From the NCBI GenBank assembly GCA_900769985.1, contig CAAGIS010000067.1:1-64000 (forward strand): a DNA stretch of 64,000 bases, written 5' to 3'. The notes beneath the pieces were generated by a model that was not told the origin of the DNA, ran no database searches, and saw only the letters and a program-made list of their open reading frames with translations. The stretch comes from Spirochaetia bacterium (GTDB taxonomy: Bacteria; Spirochaetota; Spirochaetia; Treponematales; Treponemataceae). The position numbers and the translations under genes were made by a program. Below are positions 44,527 to 52,948 of this stretch, in pieces (the stretch's first letter is position 1; each line of letters starts with the position of its first letter).

Positions 44527-45279
44527 ATGATTCGATTAAAAAATGAAGACGAAATTAACGGTATAAGAAAAAGCTGTCATCTTCTGGCAGATATGTTTAA
44601 AGCGGTGATTCCACAGGTAAAAGCGGGAATGTCGACAAAGGAACTTGATGATTTATGCAAAAAATTTATCATAGCTCATGGTGGAAAACCTGCCTGGTAC
44701 AGAGAGAATTTTCCTGGTGCTGCATGCATCAGCATAAATGATGAGGTTATACACGGAATCCCGTCAAAAAAACGGATTATCAAAGACGGTGACATCGTAA
44801 GCATTGACGTTGGTATTGACCTTGACGGGTATATTTCTGATTCAACACATTCCGTTCTTGTCGGAAACGTAGATTCAAAAATAAGGAAACTTGACGAAGT
44901 TACTCTTGAATGTCTTAAAGCCGGAATCGAAGCTTGCCGTGTAGGGAACAGAATAAAAGACATTTCAAAAGCAGTTTATGATATTGCTTCAAGACATGGC
45001 TACGGTGTTGTTTATGATTATTGCGGACACGGAGTAGGACTTGATGTTCACGAAGACCCGAATATTCCGAATGTAGTTGACTGGGGCGGTGCAAATCCGA
45101 GGATCCAATCAGGAATGGTTCTTGCAATTGAACCGATGATAAATCTAGGAACGGCCGATGTTGTTCTTGCAGACGATGACTGGACTGTCCTTACTGCCGA
45201 CGGGCTCCCTTCTGCGCATGAGGAACATACAGTAGCCGTTTTTGCTGACCATACAGAAATTTTAACTGCTTTAGACTGA
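44527..45279 (+). CDS. map: Methionine aminopeptidase, type I
   Basis: It removes the initiator Met from new proteins. The metal ligands are in place: Asp in SIDVGIDLDG, Asp in ISDSTHSV, His in CGHGVGLDVHEDP, Glu in AIEPMINLG and Glu in AHEEHTVAV. Length 250 is the short type I form without an SH3 or zinc-finger extension. Start ATG after AGGGGATA. Confidence 0.97.
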   Translation: MIRLKNEDEINGIRKSCHLLADMFKAVIPQVKAGMSTKELDDLCKKFIIAHGGKPAWYRENFPGAACISINDEVIHGIPSKKRIIKDGDIVSIDVGIDLDGYISDSTHSVLVGNVDSKIRKLDEVTLECLKAGIEACRVGNRIKDISKAVYDIASRHGYGVVYDYCGHGVGLDVHEDPNIPNVVDWGGANPRIQSGMVLAIEPMINLGTADVVLADDDWTVLTADGLPSAHEEHTVAVFADHTEILTALD

Positions 45280-45307
45280 TATTTTTTTTGTAACACTTTT
45301 AAAGGTT

Positions 45308-45341
45308 TTGTTATTATATTTATATATAACAAGAGTGCTAA
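45308..45341 (+). promoter_or_regulatory. Inverted repeat and half-CIRCE upstream of htrA
   Basis: TTGTTAT and ATAACAA form a 7-bp inverted repeat around an 11-base spacer. It is followed directly by GAGTGCTAA, which equals one half of the HrcA operator CIRCE. The other half is absent at the right spacing. Confidence 0.4.
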
Positions 45342-45393
45342 AACGAATTAACAAAAATAGCAGTCTGGATTAATAAAACTGGAGGTCAGAATT

Positions 45394-46890
45394 TTGAAAA
45401 AGAACCTTAAATACATTATCGGCTGTGCAACAGTTGCAGTTCTTGCATTTGTCGTAGTTTCATTTTCATGTACAGGAAAAAAAGACAGAGGAAGTGCAAA
45501 TACAGCTTTTGCACAGACAAGAAGTTCCTCTGGTACAGGGGCAGTAAATGTTTCGCAGTCATCATTAAATATTATCGAAGCAATGCAGGATGTAAACCGT
45601 GCAATAAGCCGCGATGTCCTGCCGTCTGTAGTTGAACTTGACGTAGTAGAAACTAAAAAACGTGCAAAAAATCCGTTTGGTGACATTCCGTTCTTCTTTT
45701 TTGGAACACCGCGTAATGATAATAATCAGGAAGAATACAAAGAAGCAGGTCTTGGCTCTGGCGTAATTATTAGGCGCAATGGAAATACTTTTTATGTTTT
45801 GACGAATAATCACGTTGCAGGCTCTGCTACAGAAATCTCTGTAAAATTGAATGACGGCAGAAAGTTTGACGGAAAACTTGTAGGTTCTGACAGCAGAATG
45901 GATATTGCTCTTGTTTCGTTTGAAACATCAGACAAAGAGATTCCTCTTGCAGTTCTTGGTGATTCTGATTCCGTGCAGCCTGGAGATATCTGTTATGCAA
46001 TGGGTGCTCCATTAGGATACAGTCAGTCAGTTACATGGGGAATTGTTTCTGCAACAGGAAGGTCTGGGGATGGAATCGGAAATATCAACGATTTTATTCA
46101 GACTGATGCAGCAATCAATCAAGGAAACTCTGGCGGACCTCTTTTGAATATTTACGGCGAAGTCATCGGAATTAATACCTGGATTGCATCTACTGGTACA
46201 GGTGGAAGTGTAGGTCTTGGTTTTGCAATTCCTATTAATAACGTAAAGCGTGCAATAGATGAATTTATTGCAGACGGAAAAATTACTTACGGCTGGATTG
46301 GTGTAAGCCTGACAGATGTTAAGGATGAATATAAAAAATCTTTGGGAATTGAAGATGTTGAAGGTGCTTTTGCTTCTCAGGTATTTATCGGAAGCCCTGC
46401 ACAGAAAGGCGGAATTCAGGCTGGAGATTATATTATTGAGCTTAACGGAAACAAAGTTAAATCTGTTGACCAGCTTGTGCGCGATGTTGCAGTTCTTAAA
46501 GCAGGTGAAAAGTCGAAGTTCAAGTTAATCCGTGGCGGCAAGACAATCGAAGTTACTGTTACAGTTGAAAAACGAAAAGAAGACATTTCTTCTGATGATT
46601 CAAAACTGTGGCCTGGCTTTGTTGCGCTTCCTCTTACAGATGAAGTCAGAAAACAGCTTAAAGTTGATGACGATGTAAAAGGCGTTGCAATTACAAATGT
46701 TATGCCGAAAACACCTGCCGCAGCTTTGAGGCTTCAAAACGGGGATGTAATTACTGCAGTAAACGGAACAAAAGTAACTACACTTTCTGAGTTTTATAAT
46801 GCAATGGATTTGACAAAGAATAAGTCAATTCAGTTTGACGTATGGAATGAAGCCGGAACAATTACGACAGGTTCATGGAAGATAAAATAA
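45394..46890 (+). CDS. htrA: HtrA/DegP-family serine protease
   Basis: A periplasmic quality-control protease and chaperone. The N-terminus is a signal or lipoprotein anchor (VVSFSC). The trypsin-like domain has His140 in TNNHVAG, Asp170 in DSRMDIAL and Ser246 in QGNSGGPL. Two PDZ domains follow, at about residues 295-385 and 405-490. The start is TTG with a strong GGAGG at 8 bases. The 498 residues match the family. It overlaps the next gene by 16 bp. Confidence 0.95.
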   Translation: MKKNLKYIIGCATVAVLAFVVVSFSCTGKKDRGSANTAFAQTRSSSGTGAVNVSQSSLNIIEAMQDVNRAISRDVLPSVVELDVVETKKRAKNPFGDIPFFFFGTPRNDNNQEEYKEAGLGSGVIIRRNGNTFYVLTNNHVAGSATEISVKLNDGRKFDGKLVGSDSRMDIALVSFETSDKEIPLAVLGDSDSVQPGDICYAMGAPLGYSQSVTWGIVSATGRSGDGIGNINDFIQTDAAINQGNSGGPLLNIYGEVIGINTWIASTGTGGSVGLGFAIPINNVKRAIDEFIADGKITYGWIGVSLTDVKDEYKKSLGIEDVEGAFASQVFIGSPAQKGGIQAGDYIIELNGNKVKSVDQLVRDVAVLKAGEKSKFKLIRGGKTIEVTVTVEKRKEDISSDDSKLWPGFVALPLTDEVRKQLKVDDDVKGVAITNVMPKTPAAALRLQNGDVITAVNGTKVTTLSEFYNAMDLTKNKSIQFDVWNEAGTITTGSWKIK

Positions 46891-47537
46891 TAAATCTTGA
46901 ATCAATAAAAAAGGCAAAAGCAGATTTTAGAAAAGTTATGAAATCTGAAATTTCTGCTTTTGCTTCTGATGAGCAAAAAGTAATGGAAGCAAGTCAAAAA
47001 GCTTCAGCTTTATTTTTACAAAGTGAGTTTTATAAAAATGCTTCCCTTATTTTTGCATTTATTTCTGCCGGCTCTGAAATTCCTGTAATGCCGGTAATTC
47101 AAAAAGCTCTTCATGATAAAAAGCAAGTTGCAGTTCCTAGAATTATTTCTGGTACAAATTTAATGGAATTTTATTTTTTAGAAAATGCAGCGCTTGATGT
47201 TCAGACGGAAAAAGGTTCTTACGGAATTTTAGAGCCGAAGCAGTGGTTAAAAAAACTGGATGTAAATTCTATTTCTCAAAATGCGGTTATGCTTTTGCCG
47301 GGACTTGCGTTCAGTAAAGACGGAAAGAGGCTTGGAAAAGGGAAAGGTTTTTACGATATTTTTCTTGAAAGGCTGCTTAGAGAAAGCAAGCCATTTTTAT
47401 TGACAGGAAAAAAAATCGGTTACTGCTATTCAGTTCAGATTCAAAATGAAATTCCGTTTTGCGAAAATGATGTAAGTGTTGATTATGTCATAAGTGAAAA
47501 CGGAATTATAAATTGCAAAGATTTTAGTCTTTGTTAA
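46875..47537 (+). CDS. 5-formyltetrahydrofolate cyclo-ligase
   Basis: It converts 5-formyl-THF to 5,10-methenyl-THF with ATP. The conserved C-terminal motif GKGKGFYDIFLERL (about residues 155-168) with the preceding LLPGLAFSKDGKRLG is diagnostic of the family. Length is 220 residues. Its ATG lies inside the end of htrA and it runs 14 bp into the convergent TPR gene, so it has no intergenic sequence on either side. Confidence 0.92.
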   Translation: MEDKIINLESIKKAKADFRKVMKSEISAFASDEQKVMEASQKASALFLQSEFYKNASLIFAFISAGSEIPVMPVIQKALHDKKQVAVPRIISGTNLMEFYFLENAALDVQTEKGSYGILEPKQWLKKLDVNSISQNAVMLLPGLAFSKDGKRLGKGKGFYDIFLERLLRESKPFLLTGKKIGYCYSVQIQNEIPFCENDVSVDYVISENGIINCKDFSLC

Positions 47538-48375
47538 GTGATTCTGAAATGGTCGTAATCATCTGGTTTGCATTGCTGTTACCAGGGTAAATTAAAAGTG
47601 CCTTTTTGTACCATTCAATTGAATTCTGCATGTCGCCGAGTTTGTAAAAGGCATAAGCAATTGCCGTCATAAAATTAAACCGTTCGAACAATTCAAAATA
47701 AAGATTTTCGTCAGAAAAATATTCTGACATTTTCTGATAGCCGCGCTTGTAATTTGCAAAAAATTCCGGTGCATATAAATCTTGTGCGTATTGATAATAA
47801 TAAGCTCCTGCATTTTTTGGATCAAGTTTTATTGCCTTTTTTGCAATCGAAGCAACTTTTAAACCATTTGCAAAAAGATAAGCAGTATTTTTTACAGTGC
47901 AGTTTGAAGAAATGCACATCGTATAAATAAGTTCTGCATCAGTTCCTGTTTTTAGTTTGAGTGCTTTTTTTGCATGTTCTATTCCGCTGTCAAAAAAATG
48001 CGCTGCCTGCAGTTTTTTTTGTTTTGCAGAAATGTCTGTATCTTTTGAATAGTCATTATTGTCCTGCATGCTTTTTATCTGCTGGATTTCTGACAAATCA
48101 TAATCACCGATAATGCACATTCCGTAAAAAAAATCGCATCGTGCAAAGTGAACTTCTTTTTCATATTCACTGAATAAATCAGGTACAGATTCAACTGCAT
48201 TTGCATAAAAAGTTTCTGCCTGAATCATGGAAGTAATTTCGTTGTTGTAATATGAATGAATAAAAGCTGTAAGTTCATCTGTAAAAACAACTTCCCGTTT
48301 TTTTTCTTGGGCAAATAAAACTGAACTTAATTTTAATAAGCAGAAAAATAAAAAAAGACTTTTAAGTTTAAACAT
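47524..48375 (-). CDS. Exported TPR protein
   Basis: A 283-residue protein with a signal peptide ending near SSVLFAQ. Sel1- or TPR-like helices fill most of the mature part, for example AKKAIKLDPKNAGAYYYQYAQDLY and DMQNSIEWYKKALLIYPGN. It is probably periplasmic. Its 3' end overlaps the cyclo-ligase gene by 14 bp, tail to tail. It has its own strong promoter. Confidence 0.78.
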   Translation of the reverse strand: MFKLKSLFLFFCLLKLSSVLFAQEKKREVVFTDELTAFIHSYYNNEITSMIQAETFYANAVESVPDLFSEYEKEVHFARCDFFYGMCIIGDYDLSEIQQIKSMQDNNDYSKDTDISAKQKKLQAAHFFDSGIEHAKKALKLKTGTDAELIYTMCISSNCTVKNTAYLFANGLKVASIAKKAIKLDPKNAGAYYYQYAQDLYAPEFFANYKRGYQKMSEYFSDENLYFELFERFNFMTAIAYAFYKLGDMQNSIEWYKKALLIYPGNSNANQMITTISESLNKD

Positions 48376-48417
48376 TTTTCAACACAACCATTGGTAATAA
48401 TTTTTAAGATATTTTCT

Positions 48418-48446
48418 ATATTATCGATATGATGGAAAAATGTCAA
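48418..48446 (-). promoter_or_regulatory. Promoter of the exported TPR gene
   Basis: On the minus strand, TTGACA, a 17-bp spacer and TAATAT lie 43 bases before the start codon. Confidence 0.75.
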
Positions 48447-48455
48447 AATACCGAA

Positions 48456-48684
48456 TATAGTTTTGCCTGTGAAAACTCGTAACGCGAGATAATCCAGTGC
48501 TGGTGATGGAGAGAAATTTGTGAACGCCCAACATAGAGTTTTGCCTATGCAAAACTCGTAACGCGAGATAATCCAGTGCTGGTGAGGAAGAGAAATTTGT
48601 GAACGCCCAACATAGAGTTTTGCCTATGCAAAACTCGTAACGCGAGATAATCCAGTGTTGGTGAGGAGAAGAAATTTACGAGCG
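48456..48684. repeat. Tandem repeat array 2 (78-79-bp unit, about three copies)
   Basis: Units begin near 48456, 48534 and 48613. Internal copies carry GAGTTTTGC-CTAT-GCAAAACTC followed by CTCG-TAACG-CGAG and GATAATCCAGTG. The last copy ends in GAAATTTACGAGC, the same tail as array 1, one base before the thrH -35 box. Relative to array 1 the main stem has an extra T-A pair, so it changed on both sides. This 373-bp gap otherwise holds only the two promoters listed. Confidence 0.93.
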
Positions 48685-48713
48685 TTGAAAGATATTCCTT
48701 CTTATGATATTAT
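48685..48713 (+). promoter_or_regulatory. Promoter of thrH
   Basis: TTGAAA, a 17-bp spacer and TATTAT begin one base after the last repeat copy. Confidence 0.7.
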
Positions 48714-48748
48714 TCAGAGTTATAAAACTGAATGAATAGGTGATTTAT

Positions 48749-49354
48749 ATGTACATTACTTGTCTTGATCTTGAAGGTGTTTTAGTCCCTGAAATCTGGA
48801 TTGCATTTTCGGACGCTGTCGGAATCCCTGAACTTAGAAGGACGACACGCGATGAACCTGACTACGATAAACTGATGAAATATCGTATTGATATTTTAAG
48901 GCAGCATAAACTTGGATTAAAAGAAATCCAGTCTACAATTGAAAAAATTGACCCGATGCCCGGCGCAAAAGAATTTCTTGATGAACTGCGTTCTTTCTGT
49001 CAGACAATCATCATAAGCGATACGTTTACTCAATTTGCATCCCCGTTGATGAAAAAACTTGGTCAGCCGACAATTTTCTGCAATACGCTTGAAGTTGCCC
49101 CTGACGGAGAAATTACTGGCTATAAAATGCGGTGCGAAAAAAGCAAACTGACGACAGTAAAGGCTTTGCAGTCAATCGGTTTTGAAACGATTGCAAGCGG
49201 AGATTCTTTTAACGATTTGGGAATGATTAATGCTTCAAAAAAAGGTTTTTTATTCCGTTCAACTGAGCAGATTATAAAAGACAATCCTTCTCTGCCTGCG
49301 TTTACGGAATATTCACAGCTACTTGATGCGATAAAAACAGAAGTTTTAAAATAG
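48749..49354 (+). CDS. thrH: ThrH-type phosphoserine phosphatase / homoserine phosphotransferase
   Basis: A 201-residue HAD-superfamily enzyme of the ThrH type, which can dephosphorylate phosphoserine and phosphorylate homoserine. The HAD motif I reads CLDLEGVLVPE, with the family's second acid as Glu. Motif II is IIISDTFTQF, and motif III/IV is EKSKLTTV with ASGDSFNDLGM. ATG follows AGGTG; a GTG three codons upstream overlaps it. A REP-like palindrome lies just after the stop. Confidence 0.9.
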   Translation: MYITCLDLEGVLVPEIWIAFSDAVGIPELRRTTRDEPDYDKLMKYRIDILRQHKLGLKEIQSTIEKIDPMPGAKEFLDELRSFCQTIIISDTFTQFASPLMKKLGQPTIFCNTLEVAPDGEITGYKMRCEKSKLTTVKALQSIGFETIASGDSFNDLGMINASKKGFLFRSTEQIIKDNPSLPAFTEYSQLLDAIKTEVLK

Positions 49355-49356
49355 TT

Positions 49357-49408
49357 TTAAGGTTAACACTGAAAAATTCTCAATAAGATTTATTCAGTGT
49401 TTTCTTAA
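49357..49408. repeat. REP-like palindrome, copy 2 (inverted)
   Basis: This is the reverse complement of the element at 5932 with a few changes. It runs from TTAAGGTTAACACTG to CAGTGTTTTCTTAA and lies between thrH and the RecQ-type gene. Confidence 0.85.
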
Positions 49409-49460
49409 TATTTTTTGTTTTTGAATTTATTTTTTATAATCTTTTGTATGATATGTTTAT

Positions 49461-51053
49461 ATGACAGTCACTACAGAAGATTATAAAAATATTGAACAAG
49501 TAGAAGACTTTAACGCTTCACATATTTTTGCAGAAGACGATGCTGCGCTGAACATAGCAAAAACTTTTTTTCATGTTCAGTATCTGTTCCCTTGGCAGCG
49601 CCTTGTAATTTCAAATATAACAGATTCTTTTAACAGTCAGAATTCTGCCTGTGTTGAAAACTTAAAAGAACAAACTCAGATAGATCCTGATATTTCTGAT
49701 GCGTTTTGTCTTGGACATCAGATAGTTCTTTTGCCGACGGGAGCCGGAAAGTCTATGTGTTTTCTAGTTCCTTCTTTAATGCTACCTGGTGCAACTCTTA
49801 TAATTTATCCGCTTCTTGCGCTGATGGCAGACCAAATGCGGCGCATGACAGAGGCTGGCATTGATTCTGTTGTTTTTAAAGGCGGACAGACAGAACGGGA
49901 ACAGGACGACAATTTCTGCCGGATAAAAAACGGTACTAAAATTATTCTTGCAAATCCTGAAATTTTGCAGAGTGAACGTATTTTGAAAAAACTGAAGGAA
50001 TGTAACATAAGCCACATTGCGATTGACGAAGCACATTGCGTTTCTGAATGGGGTGACAGTTTCAGACCGGCATATCTTACGCTTGGAAAAATCATAAAAG
50101 AACTGAATGTCAATACTGTAACTGCTTTTACGGCGACTGCAAGCCCTGGTGTTTTATCACGTGTTTCTGAAATTCTCTTTGATGGTAATGCACATATCGT
50201 GCGTTCCGAAAGTGACAGACCGAACATTCATTATTATGTAAAATATGCCTATTCAAAACAAAAAGCACTTTTTGAACTTTGCAGGACAGAAAAACGTCCT
50301 GTGCTGATTTTTTGCGGTACAAGAAACAAGGCAGAAGAAACTGCACGTGAACTGAGCGCCTATTATCCTAAAGATGAAGTCAGGTTTTACCATGCAGGAA
50401 TGACAAAAGAAGAAAAGACTGAAGTTGAAAAGTGGTATTTTCCTCATAAAACTGCAATACTTTGTTCAACATGTGCCTTTGGAATGGGAATTGACAAGCC
50501 TGATATAAGGACTGTAATTCATCTTGAGCCGTCTGTTACAGCAGAAAGTTATATTCAAGAAGCCGGCAGGGGAGGACGTGACAGAAACGTTGCAAAGGCA
50601 ATTTTATTATGGAATTTTGACGACAGTATCAGATTTGAAAAATTCCCTGTATCATCGAGAGAAAGAGTTATAAAATCTTTTGCAGAAAGCAAGACTTGCA
50701 GACGTCAGATTTTGCTTGATGCGCTTGGTGCAGAACAGGCTGTGTGCAGTGGCTGTGATGTCTGTTTAAAAAAGCCTTCTGAAACAATACCTGGAGTGTT
50801 TGATGCAGAAGACAGAAAATCAGTTTTAAAATTCATTCGCCATCATCAGAAAATGTATTCTCTAAAACAGATAATTCCTGAGTTAAAAAACAGATTTAAT
50901 AAAGCTACCTGCAGAATTTTTGGCGAAAATGTCTGGACAGAAAATGATGTAAAAATTATTCTGTCGCAGTTAAAACAGGAGGAGTCAATAAAAATATGCA
51001 GATGGCCATGGAAAGAAAAAATCACTCTTGGAAAACCGATGTTTGAAAAATAA
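49461..51053 (+). CDS. RecQ-family ATP-dependent DNA helicase
   Basis: A 3'-5' DNA helicase of 530 residues. Walker A is LPTGAGKSM, motif II is DEAH in AIDEAHCVSEWGDSFRP, and motif III is AFTATASP. The second RecA domain has HAGMTKEEKTEVE and EAGRGGRDRN. A zinc-like Cys cluster follows (CRRQIL, CSGCDVC). The C-terminus has a partial winged helix but no HRDC domain, so it is shorter than E. coli RecQ (about 610). Confidence 0.9.
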   Translation: MTVTTEDYKNIEQVEDFNASHIFAEDDAALNIAKTFFHVQYLFPWQRLVISNITDSFNSQNSACVENLKEQTQIDPDISDAFCLGHQIVLLPTGAGKSMCFLVPSLMLPGATLIIYPLLALMADQMRRMTEAGIDSVVFKGGQTEREQDDNFCRIKNGTKIILANPEILQSERILKKLKECNISHIAIDEAHCVSEWGDSFRPAYLTLGKIIKELNVNTVTAFTATASPGVLSRVSEILFDGNAHIVRSESDRPNIHYYVKYAYSKQKALFELCRTEKRPVLIFCGTRNKAEETARELSAYYPKDEVRFYHAGMTKEEKTEVEKWYFPHKTAILCSTCAFGMGIDKPDIRTVIHLEPSVTAESYIQEAGRGGRDRNVAKAILLWNFDDSIRFEKFPVSSRERVIKSFAESKTCRRQILLDALGAEQAVCSGCDVCLKKPSETIPGVFDAEDRKSVLKFIRHHQKMYSLKQIIPELKNRFNKATCRIFGENVWTENDVKIILSQLKQEESIKICRWPWKEKITLGKPMFEK

Positions 51054-51105
51054 GTCGAAATTCCGGTTTTAATAAGTTTTCTGCAGGAGAAATAAATGAA
51101 TGATT

Positions 51106-51339
51106 TTACCCGGCATTTTCTTCTGTAGGATGTTCTGCATTTTCAGAATTCTCTGCCTGCACTTGAGCTGCAGGCGGTGGAGAACTTGTTTTTCGTTTTT
51201 TTGCTTTAGGAGGCTTTTTTCTGTAACGTGCCACATAACTTACGAAATTACAGTATAGTAAAATTACTATCGTAGTTCCAATTACATATGGATTTATCAA
51301 AACATATTTTAAAACCGGAAAAATCTGTACTAACTTCAT
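51106..51339 (-). CDS. Small membrane protein of unknown function
   Basis: A 77-residue protein with one transmembrane helix at about residues 12-36 (VLINPYVIGTTIVILLYCNFV), then a Lys-rich patch (YRKKPPKAKKRK) and an acidic, Ala/Glu-rich tail. It lies just downstream of galT on the same strand. No family is recognised. Confidence 0.6.
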   Translation of the reverse strand: MKLVQIFPVLKYVLINPYVIGTTIVILLYCNFVSYVARYRKKPPKAKKRKTSSPPPAAQVQAENSENAEHPTEENAG

Positions 51340-51369
51340 AAAATCATTATCGGCACATTATCAGATTAC

Positions 51370-52902
51370 TTATTGAATTTTTTCAATAAAGCGTTCAAAA
51401 GCTGCCCTGCCTTCCTGCGTGCATTTGTAAACACCGGCATGTTCCAGAACTTTGCTGAATACGATTCCAGTTTCCTTCTCAAGAATTTTTGAAATGTCAT
51501 CTCTTGTCAAAGGTTTTGCATTTTTCTTTAAGTATGACGGCATTATTTCGTTTATCCAGTCTGAATGTTTTGCAAGCACTTCATCTTTTGAGATGTCTTT
51601 TTTTTCAACAACGGCATTTGCAAGCAGTTCAAGTTCTGCCTTTAAACGCGATGGAAGGACTGCAAGACCCATTACTTCAATTAGGCCTATATTTTCTTTT
51701 TTAATATGATGAAGTTCTGCATGCGGATGATAAACACCGAGCGGATGTTCTTTTGTCGTAATGTTATTGCGCAGAACTAAGTCCAGTTCGTAATCTGTTC
51801 CGCGACGGCGTGCAATCGGTGTAATTGTGTTGTGCGCTTCACCGTCTGTCTTTGCAAAAATAAAAGCATCTTTGTCAGTGTACTTTCGCCAGGTATTAAG
51901 AATTTTGTCTGCAGCTTTTATAAGGTTTTCTTTGTCAGGCGTTGTAAGCCTGATTACGCTCATCGGCCATTTTACGATTCCTGCTTTTATGTTTTTAAAC
52001 TCTTTGATTTTAAATTCTTTTTCAACAGGAGCTTTTGCCATCGGAAATTCGTAGCTTCCGCCTTGAAAATGATCGTGAGTTAAAATTGAGCCGCCGACTA
52101 TCGGCAAGTCCGCATTAGAACCGAGTGTATAATGAGGAAACTGTGTTACAAAATCTAGCAGGCGTACAAATGTTTCATGACAGATTTTCATAGGCGTATG
52201 CTTTGTGTTGAATACAATGCAGTGCTCGTTATAATAAACATACGGAGAATATTGAAATCCCCAGTTTTCTCCGTTCAATGTAAGCGGAATTATACGGTGA
52301 TTCTGGCGTGCTGCATGGTTCAGTCTTCCGGCATAGCCTTCGTTTTCTACACATAGAAGGCACTGCGGATAGCTTATGCTTGCAGAATTTCTTGCAGCGG
52401 CAATCGCTTTAGGATCTTTTTCTGGTTTTGAAAGGTTTATCGTAATGTCAAGTTTTCCGTATTTTGTGGCAGTTTTCCATTTTTTATCCTTGCAGATTCT
52501 GTAGCGCCTTATGTAGTCTGTGTCCTGACTGAACTTATAAAACCAGTCTGTCGCTTCTTTTGGCGAGTGTTCTGTATAAAGCGTGTTAAAAATGTCAATG
52601 ACATCGCTCGGTGGCGGAACTAAAAGTCCCATGATTTTTGTGTCAAACAAATCCCTGTGAACGATACTTGCATTTTCAAAAAGTTTTTTTTCTGCTGCAT
52701 ATTCAAGCATTTCTGAAAGTATATTTTCCAGATCAGAAATTTTTACTGCCGGAAAAGTTTTTGCAGCTTTCATAGATTCAAAACCGTCAAGCTTAAAAAA
52801 TTCAAGAAGGCGGTTCTGAGTATAAATTACATCTTGTTTTGTTATTAATCCTGTTTTAAGTCCGTAAGAAACGAGACGGTTTATGTTTTGTTCTATATTC
52901 AT
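51370..52902 (-). CDS. galT: UDP-glucose--hexose-1-phosphate uridylyltransferase, class II
   Basis: The Leloir-pathway enzyme that exchanges UMP between glucose-1-phosphate and galactose-1-phosphate. The long (510-residue) class II form is marked by the N-terminal INRLVSYGLKTGLITKQDV, YPQCLLCVENEGYAGR, ILTHDHFQGGSYEFPM and YHPHAELHHIKKENIGLIEVMG. I start it at MNIEQN; a longer frame starts inside the upstream gene. No galK or galE is beside it. Confidence 0.93.
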   Translation of the reverse strand: MNIEQNINRLVSYGLKTGLITKQDVIYTQNRLLEFFKLDGFESMKAAKTFPAVKISDLENILSEMLEYAAEKKLFENASIVHRDLFDTKIMGLLVPPPSDVIDIFNTLYTEHSPKEATDWFYKFSQDTDYIRRYRICKDKKWKTATKYGKLDITINLSKPEKDPKAIAAARNSASISYPQCLLCVENEGYAGRLNHAARQNHRIIPLTLNGENWGFQYSPYVYYNEHCIVFNTKHTPMKICHETFVRLLDFVTQFPHYTLGSNADLPIVGGSILTHDHFQGGSYEFPMAKAPVEKEFKIKEFKNIKAGIVKWPMSVIRLTTPDKENLIKAADKILNTWRKYTDKDAFIFAKTDGEAHNTITPIARRRGTDYELDLVLRNNITTKEHPLGVYHPHAELHHIKKENIGLIEVMGLAVLPSRLKAELELLANAVVEKKDISKDEVLAKHSDWINEIMPSYLKKNAKPLTRDDISKILEKETGIVFSKVLEHAGVYKCTQEGRAAFERFIEKIQ

Positions 52903-52948
52903 ACATTGAATATAATATTGACTGATTTTTTTTGCAAGATAAAATTCT

